Of a DNA stretch of 64,000 bases, positions 46,293-56,432 are shown one piece after another. The number at the start of each line of letters is the position of its first letter. Position 1 is the first letter of the stretch. The translations under genes were made by a program, and so were the position numbers. The notes beneath the pieces were generated by a model. That model ran no database searches. It was not told the origin of the DNA and worked only from the letters and a program-made list of their open reading frames with translations. The DNA is from CAJJDF01 sp965655625 (GTDB lineage: Bacteria; Bacteroidota; Bacteroidia; Flavobacteriales_D; CAJJDF01), in NCBI GenBank assembly GCA_965655625.1, contig CBFHHA010000002.1, positions 54,637 through 118,636 on the forward strand, read 5' to 3'.

Positions 46293-46915
46293 TTAATATG
46301 ATAACGGACGCTTTGCTGGAGCGATAACTAACGATTGTTAAGTGAGCAAATTTAATCTTATTTATTCAGTTTGTTTCTTGAAAAATCGAAAATTGTGTTA
46401 AACTGGCAAAAATTCATTTTTGAAAAACACGAGAGTACACCTTAACTTAGAGTTGATCATGGCAGATCTAAAATTTTTCTGATAATTGAGGCAAGTTAAT
46501 TGAAATAGAACTAGTCTTGAGGCAGATTTTTAATAATCAAAAGTGGTTGGCATCCCAAAAGGTTGAAAAGGAATGGTTTTATCCCTTTTATGGAAGGAAT
46601 AGGGTTGAAACATTTCACAAAAAAATTACACCTATTTACTGGCTGAGCAAACAGATGATGAAAAGAAACGGCCTTTAAATAAATGTGGCACCAAAAGAGT
46701 AAATAATTGAGATGTATATTTTTACCTGTTTTTTGGGAGGAAGTACTTTTCTTTTCATTAATTAACAAATACATTTGATTTAATTATATGTTAAAAAAAC
46801 TTAAAAATATTTTATATTTACGACTTATTACTTTTCAGGTAACTATTATCTAGCAAGTAAAAAAAGATTGAAATGAAAGTTTTTCATCCATATTTAAGAA
46901 CAAAACATCAATAAC
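46293..46915. other. 623-bp spacer before the TonB-receptor operon
   Basis: No gene is supported. A weak 87-codon minus-strand frame is treated as chance. It holds several short inverted strings, including CTTTTATGG/CCATAAAAG-like runs near 46590, and GAGGCAGATTTTT near 46515, which resembles a string near 15373. A TATATTTA box near 46810 may be the promoter of the operon, whose leader would then be about 100 nt. Confidence 0.4.
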
Positions 46916-49900
46916 ATGATTAAAAAAATTATTCTAACATTTATTGCGATTGCTGCTGTTAGCGCTGGGTTTTCTCAAGCAGGTACAGGAACATTAAAAG
47001 GTCAGATTACTGATAAGTCCACTGGAGAAACCTTGCCGTTCGTAAACTTAATAGTGTTGCAAAATGGAACTCAAAAAGCTGGAGCTGCTTCCGACTTGGA
47101 TGGTAACTTTTCTATAAGTTCATTACAAGCAGGAACATATACGCTTAAAGTAAGTTTCGTAGGTTACAAAAAATTCCAAGTGAATGACCTGCTAATAAAA
47201 GGGGATAAGATTACTTTTCAAAACGTGCCTTTGGAGTCAGGAGACGTGACACTGGATGAATTTACAGTTGTTGATTATGAGGTTCCCTTGATTGATAAAG
47301 ATGGAGGTGCCTCCGGAGGAACTATGACAAAAGATGAGATAGCAAAAATGCCTGGACGTTCTGCTGGTTCTATTGCAGCCCAAGTGGGAGGTGTTCAAAC
47401 AGATGGGAACGGGTCTATTTCGAGTGTAAGAGGAGCAAGATCTGAAGCCACCTATTATTACATTGACGGAATAAAAGTGAGAGGATCTTCAAATCTACCA
47501 AAGTCTGCGATTCAAGAAGTTTCGGTAATTACTGGAGGTTTGCCTGCAAGTTATGGAGATGCAACGGGAGGAATTATTTCCATTACAACAAGAGGTCCTT
47601 CTAGTTTTTACTTCGGTGGAGTAGAGTATGTTACCTCTGGATATAAGTTAGGAGAAAACACCTACGGATTAGATAATTATGGTTATAACCTTTTGGAGGG
47701 AAGTATTGCGGGTCCTCTTTGGATGAAGAAAGACAGTAACGGAAAAAAAACAAAACCAATTTTAGGGTTTTTTCTTTCTGGAAACTTGAGCCATATCGTG
47801 GATACAAGGCCTTTTGCGATTGATCAATATCAATTAAAAGACGAGGTGAGAGAAGATATTTTGGCAAATCCAGTAGTTAGAAATGCAGGAAGTGGAATTA
47901 ACTACAAAACAGAATTTTTGACAATGGATGATTTTGAAAAAATCAAATTCAGACAAAATGTAGCGCAACGAAGAGCCTCTATTTCCTCTAAAATTGATGT
48001 AAATACAGGAACCAACGTGAATGTTTCATTTGGAGGTACTTTAGATTGGGCAAATGGAAACGGATACAGCTTTGCAAGTTCTTTACTAAACTCAGATAAC
48101 TTATCAAACAGTACTTCTAGTACATGGCGTGTTTATGGAAAAATGACTCAAAGATTTCAAAACAACTTAAGTAAAGATTCCGAAATGCAATCAAAAATTA
48201 AGAATGCATACTACACGGTAATGGTCGATTACTCCAGAAGCTCGAGCAAAACAACAAATACAAGGCATGGAGACAACTTGTTTGATTATGGGTATGTTGG
48301 AAAATTCGATAGGCAGTTTGAAAACAGCTACGATTACGATGCCGCGACAAACACTTATATACACAATGGATTTCAAGAAACTGGAGCGGATTTTACAGCT
48401 TCAGATGTGAACTCAGATTTAGCTGCCGTGACTCAGTCATTCTACAATTTTAACGAAGGAAACGTAACAGCAATTGATCAAGTTCTTCAGGGACAAGCTC
48501 TTAGAAATGGAGACGGACCAAGATCTGTGTATGGATTGTTCACAAACTTAGGAGCACAACCAAGTGGTTATGGATATTCAGACTTTAGTCAATTCAGGGT
48601 TACAGCCTCTGGTTCTGCCAATGTTGGAGATCATGCAATCACAGTAGGTTTTGAATATGAGCAAAGATCGGATAGATCTTATAGTATCGCACCAAATGCC
48701 TTGTGGACTAGGATGAGGTTGTTGGCAAATAGCCATATCAATGAGCTAGATTTGGAAAACTACACAGACGAGTATAGAGGAACGTTCCTTTACAGAACCT
48801 ACGACAGACTTATTAGTTCTGATGCACAATCATTCTTCGATTACAACTTAAGAAATTCATTGGGATTGGATCCAAACGGATCAGACTTTATTGTAGTGGA
48901 TGCCCTAGATCCTTCTCAATTCAATGTAGATTTCTTTAGTGCAGATGAGTTAACAAATGGTGGATTCGACCAAAGTTTTGTGAGTTACTTTGGATTCGAT
49001 CACACAGGAAAAAGACTTTCCTCTAACCCAAGTTTAGATGATTTCTTTACCCAAAAAGATGAGTTTGGGAATTTTACACGTCCTGTAGCAGCATTTGAAC
49101 CAATTTATTTTGCTGGATTTATTATGGATAAATTTGCTTTCAACGACATCATTTTTAATGTTGGACTGAGAGTAGATAGATTCGATGCAAACCAACCAGT
49201 ACTAAAAGACAAATACTTATTGAGACCAGCTAAAACAGTAGCTGAGGTAGGAGATTTAGGTCCTCACCCTGCAAACATGGGCGATGATTTCGTTGTGTAT
49301 GTGAATGACGTAAATGCACCAACAGCTATAAACGGTTACAGAAGCGGAAATACTTGGTACAACGCAGATGGAATTGAAATTACTGATCCAAGAACTATTG
49401 AATCACCAAATGGTATTGCTCCGTATTTGGCAGATGGAGTTTCTGCTACTGATGAAGTAAATTCTAATGCATTTCAAGATTACCAGCCTTCAATTATTGT
49501 GATGCCAAGAATATCTTTCTCTTTCCCAATTTCGGAAGACGCATTGTTTTTTGCCCACTACGATATTTTATCGCAAAGACCAACAACAGGAATTAGAAGT
49601 AATCCACTGGATTACCTTTATATTGAGAATATCTCGGCCAACACAATTAACAACCCTGATTTAAGACCCACAAGAACGATTGATTACGAGGTTGGATTCC
49701 AACAGGTATTAAGTAGATCTTCTTCGTTGAAAATCGCAGGTTTCTACAGAGAGCAAAGAGATGAAATTACGGTTATCAATGTAGCAGGGGCTTACCCAAA
49801 AACATATAGATCATTTGGTAACCTTGATTTTGGAACGGTAAAAGGGGTAACATTAACTTACGACAAGAGAAAATCTAAAAACCTATGGATGAAAGTTTCC

Positions 49901-50545
49901 TATACGCTTCAGTTTGCTGAAGGTACAGGTTCTTCTGCTGGTTCCTCATTAGCTCTTATTAATTCGGGACAGCCTAACCTAAGAGCGATATTCCCATATA
50001 GCTACGATCAAAGACATGCAGTGAATGCAACAGTGGATTTCAGATATGGCGAAGACAAAGATTATAACGGACCAGTAATCGCAGGAAAAAAGATTCTAGA
50101 AAACACAGGAGTTAACTTTACTGCAAACTTTGCATCAGGAACGCCATATTCTGCAGCAAAATCGGCAGTACCCTTAACAGGAGAACTTGCTCCAGTATTA
50201 GCAGGAACGCCAAACGGTTCTAGAAACCCAAGTCAATTCAGAGTGGCGCTTCAACTTGATAGAAACTTCATGTTGAAAATGGGATCAAAGAAACAAAAAA
50301 CAGCAGCTTTAAATGTATACTTGTTATTTAATAACTTATTAAACACTAAGAATATCTTAGGGGTGTACAGAGCAACTGGTAACGCGAATGACGATGGATA
50401 CTTGTCTGAAGCTCAATTTCAGTCAATTATTGCAGCTCAAATTGATGAAGCATCATTTAGAGAATACTACGCTTTGAGAATGAATAATCCTTTCAACTAT
50501 TCTTTACCAAGAACAATTAGATTAGGAGTAAAACTTGACTTTTAA
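46916..50545 (+). CDS. Large TonB-dependent receptor, first gene of the surface trio
   Basis: A 1209-residue outer-membrane protein. A signal peptide (ILTFIAIAAVSAGFSQ) precedes a CarboxypepD-reg-like domain (about 25-105, TLKGQITDKSTGETLPFVNL) and a plug (IAAQVGGVQTDG, SVRGARSEATYYYIDGIKV, SYGDATGGIISITTRG). A long barrel ends in LGVKLDF. The length exceeds a simple siderophore receptor (700-800). No SusD follows. Instead a 1390-residue secreted protein starts 11 bp later and a PorV-like barrel after that. The ligand is unknown. Confidence 0.93.
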   Translation: MIKKIILTFIAIAAVSAGFSQAGTGTLKGQITDKSTGETLPFVNLIVLQNGTQKAGAASDLDGNFSISSLQAGTYTLKVSFVGYKKFQVNDLLIKGDKITFQNVPLESGDVTLDEFTVVDYEVPLIDKDGGASGGTMTKDEIAKMPGRSAGSIAAQVGGVQTDGNGSISSVRGARSEATYYYIDGIKVRGSSNLPKSAIQEVSVITGGLPASYGDATGGIISITTRGPSSFYFGGVEYVTSGYKLGENTYGLDNYGYNLLEGSIAGPLWMKKDSNGKKTKPILGFFLSGNLSHIVDTRPFAIDQYQLKDEVREDILANPVVRNAGSGINYKTEFLTMDDFEKIKFRQNVAQRRASISSKIDVNTGTNVNVSFGGTLDWANGNGYSFASSLLNSDNLSNSTSSTWRVYGKMTQRFQNNLSKDSEMQSKIKNAYYTVMVDYSRSSSKTTNTRHGDNLFDYGYVGKFDRQFENSYDYDAATNTYIHNGFQETGADFTASDVNSDLAAVTQSFYNFNEGNVTAIDQVLQGQALRNGDGPRSVYGLFTNLGAQPSGYGYSDFSQFRVTASGSANVGDHAITVGFEYEQRSDRSYSIAPNALWTRMRLLANSHINELDLENYTDEYRGTFLYRTYDRLISSDAQSFFDYNLRNSLGLDPNGSDFIVVDALDPSQFNVDFFSADELTNGGFDQSFVSYFGFDHTGKRLSSNPSLDDFFTQKDEFGNFTRPVAAFEPIYFAGFIMDKFAFNDIIFNVGLRVDRFDANQPVLKDKYLLRPAKTVAEVGDLGPHPANMGDDFVVYVNDVNAPTAINGYRSGNTWYNADGIEITDPRTIESPNGIAPYLADGVSATDEVNSNAFQDYQPSIIVMPRISFSFPISEDALFFAHYDILSQRPTTGIRSNPLDYLYIENISANTINNPDLRPTRTIDYEVGFQQVLSRSSSLKIAGFYREQRDEITVINVAGAYPKTYRSFGNLDFGTVKGVTLTYDKRKSKNLWMKVSYTLQFAEGTGSSAGSSLALINSGQPNLRAIFPYSYDQRHAVNATVDFRYGEDKDYNGPVIAGKKILENTGVNFTANFASGTPYSAAKSAVPLTGELAPVLAGTPNGSRNPSQFRVALQLDRNFMLKMGSKKQKTAALNVYLLFNNLLNTKNILGVYRATGNANDDGYLSEAQFQSIIAAQIDEASFREYYALRMNNPFNYSLPRTIRLGVKLDF

Positions 50546-50556
50546 AAATAACAACT

Positions 50557-53500
50557 ATGAAAAGAAGTAACATATATAACCTTTTTTTATTAGGTGTGGG
50601 ACTAACACTTTCTATGTCGGGAGCGGCAAGAGAGTGGGTAGGAACATCAACTAAAACAAATAGTAGCTCAATTTCGACTAGGGCCGCATCGTGTGCACCA
50701 GCAAGTCAAAACAGAACACTGGCTTTTAACAACGCGAGTGCTTACATCGAAAACAGTGGATTGTTGTGGTATAACCGTTCTTTAGGAAGGGCTTCTTACA
50801 TTATACCAAAAGATGCAGGAACTTCTCCAATATTTGCAGGAGGGCTCTGGATGGGTGGAGTAGATGCAACCAATCAATTGAAATTAGCGGCAATTCGTTT
50901 CCGATCTGATGGAAATGATTATTGGCCAGGGCCACTTACTACCGTTCCAGGATCAGGAAACGGAGTAGACAAAAGAGATTTTGGACCTGCAGACATAACA
51001 GCTGACGTTTGTGCTGAATGGGATAAGTTCTTTGTGATTACAAGGCAAGAAGTTGAGCAATTTAGAGCTTGGTATCAGTGTTCACAAGACCCTTCTTGTG
51101 ATGCAGCTGTTGACTTTCCAGGATACTCTATTCCTTCAAGCATTACCGATTGGCCAGCTCATGGAGATGTTTCAAAGTTCCAAGATTATTACATTGCACC
51201 TTTCTATGATAATGATGGAGATGGAACCTACGATGTGGCAAATGGTGATTACCCTTGGTATGATATTGAAGAAGAGGTAGATTGTAGAACAAGTCGTCAG
51301 ATTACTTTGTTTGGAGATTTTACGATCTGGTGGATTTTCAATGATAGAGGTAATATTCATACTGAGTCAGGTGGAGAGCCAATAGGAATGGAAATTAGAG
51401 GTCAAGCCTTTTCGTTTGCAACAAATGACGAAATTAATGACATGACTTTTTATAACTACGAGTTGATCAACCGATCAACACAAACTTTGTTTGATACTTA
51501 TTTTGGACAAAATGTAGATACAGATTTAGGTTGTGCACAGGATGATTACGTAGGATGTGATGTGGGAAGAGGATTGGGTTACGCCTATAATGCGGATGCA
51601 ACAGACGACAATTGTTCAAATGGTGCCGTTCCTTACGGAAGTAATCCTCCAGCAATTGGTGTTGACTTTTTCGAAGGTCCTTACCAAGATAATGACGGAT
51701 TAGCAAACCCATACTTTGTAAACGGATCCTCAAACTTTCTTACAGAGGCTGTGCCAGGTAATGGAATTGGATATGGAGATTCTGTGGTAGACAATGAAAG
51801 ATTTGGGATGAGAAGATTTGTATACTATAACAATTCTGCCGGAGGTAATCAAAGTGATCCAGATAACCAAATTGAACACTACAATTATTTGAGAGGTTTA
51901 TGGAAAGATGGAGTGAAATTTCAGTACGGTGGAAATGCTTATCCAGCACCCATTGGTACTTCAACTTCAGGAGTTGATTGTGATTTCATGTTCCCAAGTG
52001 ACCCGGCAACTGGCCGTAATACAGATCCAGAAGGATGGGGAACTGGTGGAAACACGTCTGTAGCTGCATTGCCATGGTCGGAATCATCAGTTGGAAACGC
52101 AGCAGGTGATAGAAGATTCTTGCAATCAGCCGGTCCATTTATTTTGGAGCCAGGTGCATTGAATAATATTACCGTTGGGGTAGTTTACGGAAGAGGTACT
52201 AGCGGAAACTTATCAGCAATTGCTAAACTGACTCAGGCAGATGATAAAGCACAGAGTCTGTTTGATAACTGTTTCGAAATTTTAGAAGGACCAGATGCTC
52301 CTAAATTATCAATTCAAGAATTGGACAAAGAATTAATCCTTACTATTGATCCAAAAGCCAATGGATCTGATATCGAGAATTATGCAAAATTAGACCCAAC
52401 TATCGATACGAGTTTATTGGTAGATAGTTTGAAAGGAGTAAACGGAAGAAACAATTTCTATACTTTTGAAGGTTACCAGATCTTCCAATTGAAAGATAAC
52501 TCTGTGTCGGCTTCAGATATTTATGACATTGATAAGTCAAGATTAGTTGCTCAGTTTGATATTGCAAATGGAATAACCAAATTGATTAACTATTCTGTGG
52601 ACCCCGTGTTAGAAGTGGGAGTTCCTGAATTGCTGGCTAATGGCGCTGACGAGGGAATTAAACACTCATTAAGGGTAACTGAAGATTTGTTTGCAAAAGG
52701 AAATACTCGATTAGTAAACCACAAAACCTATTATTTCTTAATTATTGCATACGGATACAATGAGTTTAAGAAATATGACCCTACGAATGCTTTAGCGTTA
52801 GATGGTCAACAAAAACCTTATATCGCTTCAAGAAAAGGATTTGATGGAGGAGAAATTGCAGCTTACGGAGGAATACCTCATATCACCACTCCTGAAGCTG
52901 GAGGAACTGTTCAAAACGCGAACTATGGAGATGGAGTTGAAATAACTCGAATAGAAGGAATGGGTAACGGAGGAAGAGAGCTTGAATTGACTTCTCAATC
53001 TAGAATAGATATTGCCAAAAACAACAGAGCGGAAGAAGTAACCTACGAAGCAGGTAAAGGTCCAGTTGACATTAAAGTGATTGATCCATTAAACCTAATT
53101 GCTGATGAATATGAATTAAGATTTATTAAAGATGCTTCCAATAGAATGGATTCAGCTACTTGGGAATTAACGAGTTTGAGTACGGGTGAAGTTTATACTT
53201 CTGATGAAAGCATTGCACTTGGATATGAGCAATTGTTCCCAGATCTAGGATTTTCAGTAAATATTGAGCAATACAATCATCAAACAGTGTCAGTTAAAAC
53301 AGATCCTGCAAGTTCAACAGGATCGGCTGAGCCAAGTACAAATTTGATCTCTTGGAGTTTAGAATACTCAGATCCAACTAAAGCTTGGTTAACAGGAATG
53401 CCTGACCAAGATGGAAATTCAGAATTCAATTGGATTAGGAGTGGAACACAAATAAGTGATCCAGCTACTCCGGACGGATCATACAATGATTACCAAGGAC

Positions 53501-54729
53501 TAGATGATCAGCAACAGTTTGAAGGAATTGCAAATGGAACATTCGCACCTTTCAGATTAATGGGACCTCAGCCAGTGCCCAATTCACCGGTTGGAGGAGT
53601 GGGAGAAGCAACTGGTGCTCTCAAGTCATTCAATGGAATGTTGGAGTTACACAGTGTAGATGTTGTGTATACAAGAGACAAAAACTTATGGACGAGATGT
53701 GTTGTGTTGGAAACACAAGAAAGTACGACCTTAGCAGAGGGTGGTGCAAGTAAATTGCGACCAAGAGAAGCAGCTTCTATTGATAAAGAAGGAAGGCAAG
53801 CTGGTGATCCAGGCTACAATAGTTCGGAAGGTGATTTAGTGAGTGCAACAGGAATGGGTTGGTTCCCAGGATATGTGATTGATTTAGAAACCGGAGAAAG
53901 ATTGAATGTTGCTTACGGTGAGGACTCTTGGTTGGCTGGAGATAACGGAAGAGACATGATGTTCAATCCAACATCTACATTCTCTCAAGGATTAGGAAGC
54001 TGGGTAGCTGGAGGTAAACACTACTTGTATGTCTTTAGAAATCAAGATATAGTTACTGAACCCGTGATTATGGCCAATGACGCCAGTCCTGTTACCCAAT
54101 ATGACAACGGTCAAAAAGTGTGGGATAAAATTAATAATGCCTCACAAAGAGGACAACTTTGGAGGTCATGTATGTGGGTAGGAATACCAATGACTATTCC
54201 TGGTAGAACATTTCTTGCAACAGATGCCATCCTAAAGGTAAGAGTGGAAACTGATTACGAAAGATATGCTACTGGAGGTAATGTGGTAAACGTTGTATCA
54301 TCCACTACAGCTAACAATGAGGCATCTAGTAAAAATGAATGGTTTAATCTATACAAGTTTAATACTAACTCTGTAGCAACTGGAAAAGGCGTATTAGATA
54401 CGGCTCAATCTGCGTTAGATTTAATTAATGTGGTGCCAAATCCATATTATGCCTACGCAAATTATGAGTCTAGTAGACTAGACACAAGAATTAAAATAAC
54501 GAATCTACCTGAGAAATGTACAATTAGGATATACAACGTAGGTGGTTCGTTAGTAAGAACATTAACAAAAGATGATCCATTGACTTCAATAGATTGGGAT
54601 TTGAAAAATGTGAACGGTGTGCCCATTGCTGGTGGAGTCTACATTATACATGTTGATGTTCCAGAAGTAGGAGAAAAAGTCATTAAGTGGTTTGGAGCTT
54701 TAAGACCACCAGATTTGACCAATTTCTAA
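50557..54729 (+). CDS. Large secreted surface protein of unknown function, middle gene of the trio
   Basis: A 1390-residue protein with a signal peptide (YNLFLLGVGLTLSMSGAA). It starts 11 bp after the TonB receptor. The N-terminal third has a conserved-looking block (SPIFAGGLWMGGVDATNQLKLA) and several Asp/Gly/Cys-rich loops (YIAPFYDNDGDGTYDVANGDY, possibly calcium-binding). The C-terminus has a domain like FlgD/type-A sorting folds (VVPNPYYAYANYESSRLD, IRIYNVGGSLVRTL, VYIIHVDV), but not the classical T9SS tail. It is probably exported to the surface through T9SS or held by the neighbouring barrel. Its function is unknown. Confidence 0.8.
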   Translation: MKRSNIYNLFLLGVGLTLSMSGAAREWVGTSTKTNSSSISTRAASCAPASQNRTLAFNNASAYIENSGLLWYNRSLGRASYIIPKDAGTSPIFAGGLWMGGVDATNQLKLAAIRFRSDGNDYWPGPLTTVPGSGNGVDKRDFGPADITADVCAEWDKFFVITRQEVEQFRAWYQCSQDPSCDAAVDFPGYSIPSSITDWPAHGDVSKFQDYYIAPFYDNDGDGTYDVANGDYPWYDIEEEVDCRTSRQITLFGDFTIWWIFNDRGNIHTESGGEPIGMEIRGQAFSFATNDEINDMTFYNYELINRSTQTLFDTYFGQNVDTDLGCAQDDYVGCDVGRGLGYAYNADATDDNCSNGAVPYGSNPPAIGVDFFEGPYQDNDGLANPYFVNGSSNFLTEAVPGNGIGYGDSVVDNERFGMRRFVYYNNSAGGNQSDPDNQIEHYNYLRGLWKDGVKFQYGGNAYPAPIGTSTSGVDCDFMFPSDPATGRNTDPEGWGTGGNTSVAALPWSESSVGNAAGDRRFLQSAGPFILEPGALNNITVGVVYGRGTSGNLSAIAKLTQADDKAQSLFDNCFEILEGPDAPKLSIQELDKELILTIDPKANGSDIENYAKLDPTIDTSLLVDSLKGVNGRNNFYTFEGYQIFQLKDNSVSASDIYDIDKSRLVAQFDIANGITKLINYSVDPVLEVGVPELLANGADEGIKHSLRVTEDLFAKGNTRLVNHKTYYFLIIAYGYNEFKKYDPTNALALDGQQKPYIASRKGFDGGEIAAYGGIPHITTPEAGGTVQNANYGDGVEITRIEGMGNGGRELELTSQSRIDIAKNNRAEEVTYEAGKGPVDIKVIDPLNLIADEYELRFIKDASNRMDSATWELTSLSTGEVYTSDESIALGYEQLFPDLGFSVNIEQYNHQTVSVKTDPASSTGSAEPSTNLISWSLEYSDPTKAWLTGMPDQDGNSEFNWIRSGTQISDPATPDGSYNDYQGLDDQQQFEGIANGTFAPFRLMGPQPVPNSPVGGVGEATGALKSFNGMLELHSVDVVYTRDKNLWTRCVVLETQESTTLAEGGASKLRPREAASIDKEGRQAGDPGYNSSEGDLVSATGMGWFPGYVIDLETGERLNVAYGEDSWLAGDNGRDMMFNPTSTFSQGLGSWVAGGKHYLYVFRNQDIVTEPVIMANDASPVTQYDNGQKVWDKINNASQRGQLWRSCMWVGIPMTIPGRTFLATDAILKVRVETDYERYATGGNVVNVVSSTTANNEASSKNEWFNLYKFNTNSVATGKGVLDTAQSALDLINVVPNPYYAYANYESSRLDTRIKITNLPEKCTIRIYNVGGSLVRTLTKDDPLTSIDWDLKNVNGVPIAGGVYIIHVDVPEVGEKVIKWFGALRPPDLTNF

Positions 54730-54773
54730 GGATACCACAACTGTAAATTAATTATTTAAAGAAACATACTTTT

Positions 54774-55838
54774 ATGAAACTTAAATTAACAATACTATCA
54801 ATTGCAGCGCTGTTTTCAGTAAACACTTTCGCAGGAAATGAGGACCGAATTGGTGCCGCAGGAGCGACCCAATTGCTCATAAATCCTTGGGGAAGGACTT
54901 CTGGATGGGGAAATGCTGCTGGAGCTCACGTAAAAGGACTAGAGGCAATGCAACTCAACGTAGCTGGATTGGCTCTTGCTGGAAAAACGGAAATTAGTTT
55001 TGCAAACACAATCTGGATGCAATCAACCGATATCAATATCAATACTTTTGGTTTGGCACAGCGTGTGGGTGAATCAAGTGTATTAGGAATTAGTATAATG
55101 TCAACCAATTATGGTGATATTCCTGTCACAACAACGGAATTACCTGAGGGAGGATTAGGAACCTTTTCACCGTCAAGTTTCTTAATGAACTTAGCTTATG
55201 CAAGGGAATTTTCTGCCTCAATTACTGGAGGGATAAACGTCAAAATTATGAATGAAGGATCCTCAAATGCAAGAGCCTCTGGGGTAGCATTCGATGCAGG
55301 AGTTAGGTATGTAACCGGTGAGAATGATCAAATTAAAATTGGACTAGCATTGAAAAATGTAGGTCCACCAATGAAATATAGAGGTGATGGATTCTCAATT
55401 GAAACCATGAACCCTTTTACAGAAATTTCTACCACGACAGAACAAAGAACAGCTAATTTTGAGTTGCCTTCTTTGATTAATATCGCAGCAGCTTATGATT
55501 TCTTAATAAATGAAAACAATAAGTTGACATTAGCTGGTACTTTCACTTCTAACTCCTTCCAAAGAGACCAGTTTAGAGTAGGAGGTGAGTATAGCTTAAA
55601 CGCTAAGAAAATTATGATCATCCTAAGAGCTGGATTGGCTTACGAGGAAGGAATTTTTTCTGACTCAGAAACGTTATCAGCCCTTTCAGGTCCTACAGCT
55701 GGAGTGTCATTAGATTTTCCTTTTGGGAAAAACGAATCATCTTTAGGTGTTGACTATTCATATAGAACCGCACCAGTACTTGGAGGTATCCACTCGGTAG
55801 GTGTGACGCTAAAGTTGGGTAACAGTGAGGATGAGTAG
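54774..55838 (+). CDS. PorV/PorQ-family outer-membrane protein
   Basis: A 354-residue FadL-like barrel of the PorV/PorQ family. Signal peptide ILSIAALFSVNTFAG, followed by the family block GAAGATQLLINPWGRTSGWG and then strands ending VGVTLKLGN. PorV is the T9SS shuttle/receptor that delivers cargo from SprA, while PorQ-like paralogues attach to substrates. Here it is third behind the TonB receptor and the 1390-residue protein, so it may be a dedicated partner of that protein. It is not necessarily the general PorV of the cell. Confidence 0.9.
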   Translation: MKLKLTILSIAALFSVNTFAGNEDRIGAAGATQLLINPWGRTSGWGNAAGAHVKGLEAMQLNVAGLALAGKTEISFANTIWMQSTDININTFGLAQRVGESSVLGISIMSTNYGDIPVTTTELPEGGLGTFSPSSFLMNLAYAREFSASITGGINVKIMNEGSSNARASGVAFDAGVRYVTGENDQIKIGLALKNVGPPMKYRGDGFSIETMNPFTEISTTTEQRTANFELPSLINIAAAYDFLINENNKLTLAGTFTSNSFQRDQFRVGGEYSLNAKKIMIILRAGLAYEEGIFSDSETLSALSGPTAGVSLDFPFGKNESSLGVDYSYRTAPVLGGIHSVGVTLKLGNSEDE

Positions 55839-55850
55839 AATTGAACAAGA

Positions 55851-55882
55851 TTGTTCTAAGTAAATAAAAATTTGTATATTTG
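55851..55882 (+). promoter_or_regulatory. Promoter of greA
   Basis: TTG (55851-55853), a 21-bp spacer and TATATTTG (55875-55882) match the consensus. The expected start of transcription lies about 13-15 nt before a hairpin. Confidence 0.65.
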
Positions 55883-55901
55883 TTTATACGAAGAATGAGA
55901 A

Positions 55902-55927
55902 AGAGAGTCGCAAGATTCTCTTTTTTT
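55902..55927 (+). terminator. Terminator-like hairpin in the greA leader
   Basis: AGAGAGTC, loop GCAA (a GNRA tetraloop), GATTCTCT with one G-U, then a run of seven T. It lies between the promoter and ATG 55959. It may act as an attenuator of greA or yield a short leader RNA. In E. coli a terminated RNA called GraL arises from the greA leader, so this is a plausible parallel only. Confidence 0.65.
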
Positions 55928-55958
55928 GCGTTATAAGAATTTCAAAAAAGAAGATATT

Positions 55959-56432
55959 ATGTCGGATATTACTTATTATACGGAAGAAGGGTTAAAGAAG
56001 TTAAAGGATGAATTACACGAATTAGAAACTTTTGAAAGGCCCCGAGTTTCACAGCAAATTGCTGAAGCTAGAGATAAAGGAGACTTGTCGGAAAATGCAG
56101 AGTATGATGCAGCAAAAGAAGCCCAGGGATTATTGGAAATGAAAATTTCACAGCTTAAGACTCTTATCTCGACTGCAAGAGTTCTGGACGATACAGACAT
56201 GGACACTTCTAAGGCCTTGATTTTATCCAAAGTGAAGATCAAAAACTTAAAGAATGGAACGGAGGTTCAATACACCCTTGTAGCTGAAAACGAAGCGAAT
56301 TTAAAGGACAAAAAGATTTCTGTGGATTCGCCTATCGGAAAAGGACTTTTGGGACACAAGGTTGGAGATATTGCGGATGTTCAAACTCCAGGTGGAATTA
56401 TTCAATTCGAAATCATGGAAATTTCAAGATAA
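55959..56432 (+). CDS. greA: Transcription elongation factor GreA
   Basis: A 157-residue factor that stimulates transcript cleavage in backtracked RNA polymerase. It has the coiled-coil N-terminal domain with the acidic tip (ARDKGDLSENAEYDAAKEAQ) and the C-terminal FKBP-like domain (DSPIGKGLLGHKVGD). A longer frame starting at 55926 would place 11 odd residues before MSDITYYTEEGLKKL, so ATG 55959 is chosen. The HIT gene overlaps its stop codon by one base. Confidence 0.96.
   Translation: MSDITYYTEEGLKKLKDELHELETFERPRVSQQIAEARDKGDLSENAEYDAAKEAQGLLEMKISQLKTLISTARVLDDTDMDTSKALILSKVKIKNLKNGTEVQYTLVAENEANLKDKKISVDSPIGKGLLGHKVGDIADVQTPGGIIQFEIMEISR

Noticed and set aside
46511..46774. 87-codon minus-strand frame in the long spacer
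   Set aside because: No signal, domain or start context, and it lies in AT-rich repeat-like sequence. It is kept only as part of the spacer description.
51467..51733. Minus-strand frame within the 1390-residue protein
   Set aside because: The plus-strand protein is continuous over 4 kb with signal peptide and C-terminal domain. The opposite frame is His/Leu-rich noise.
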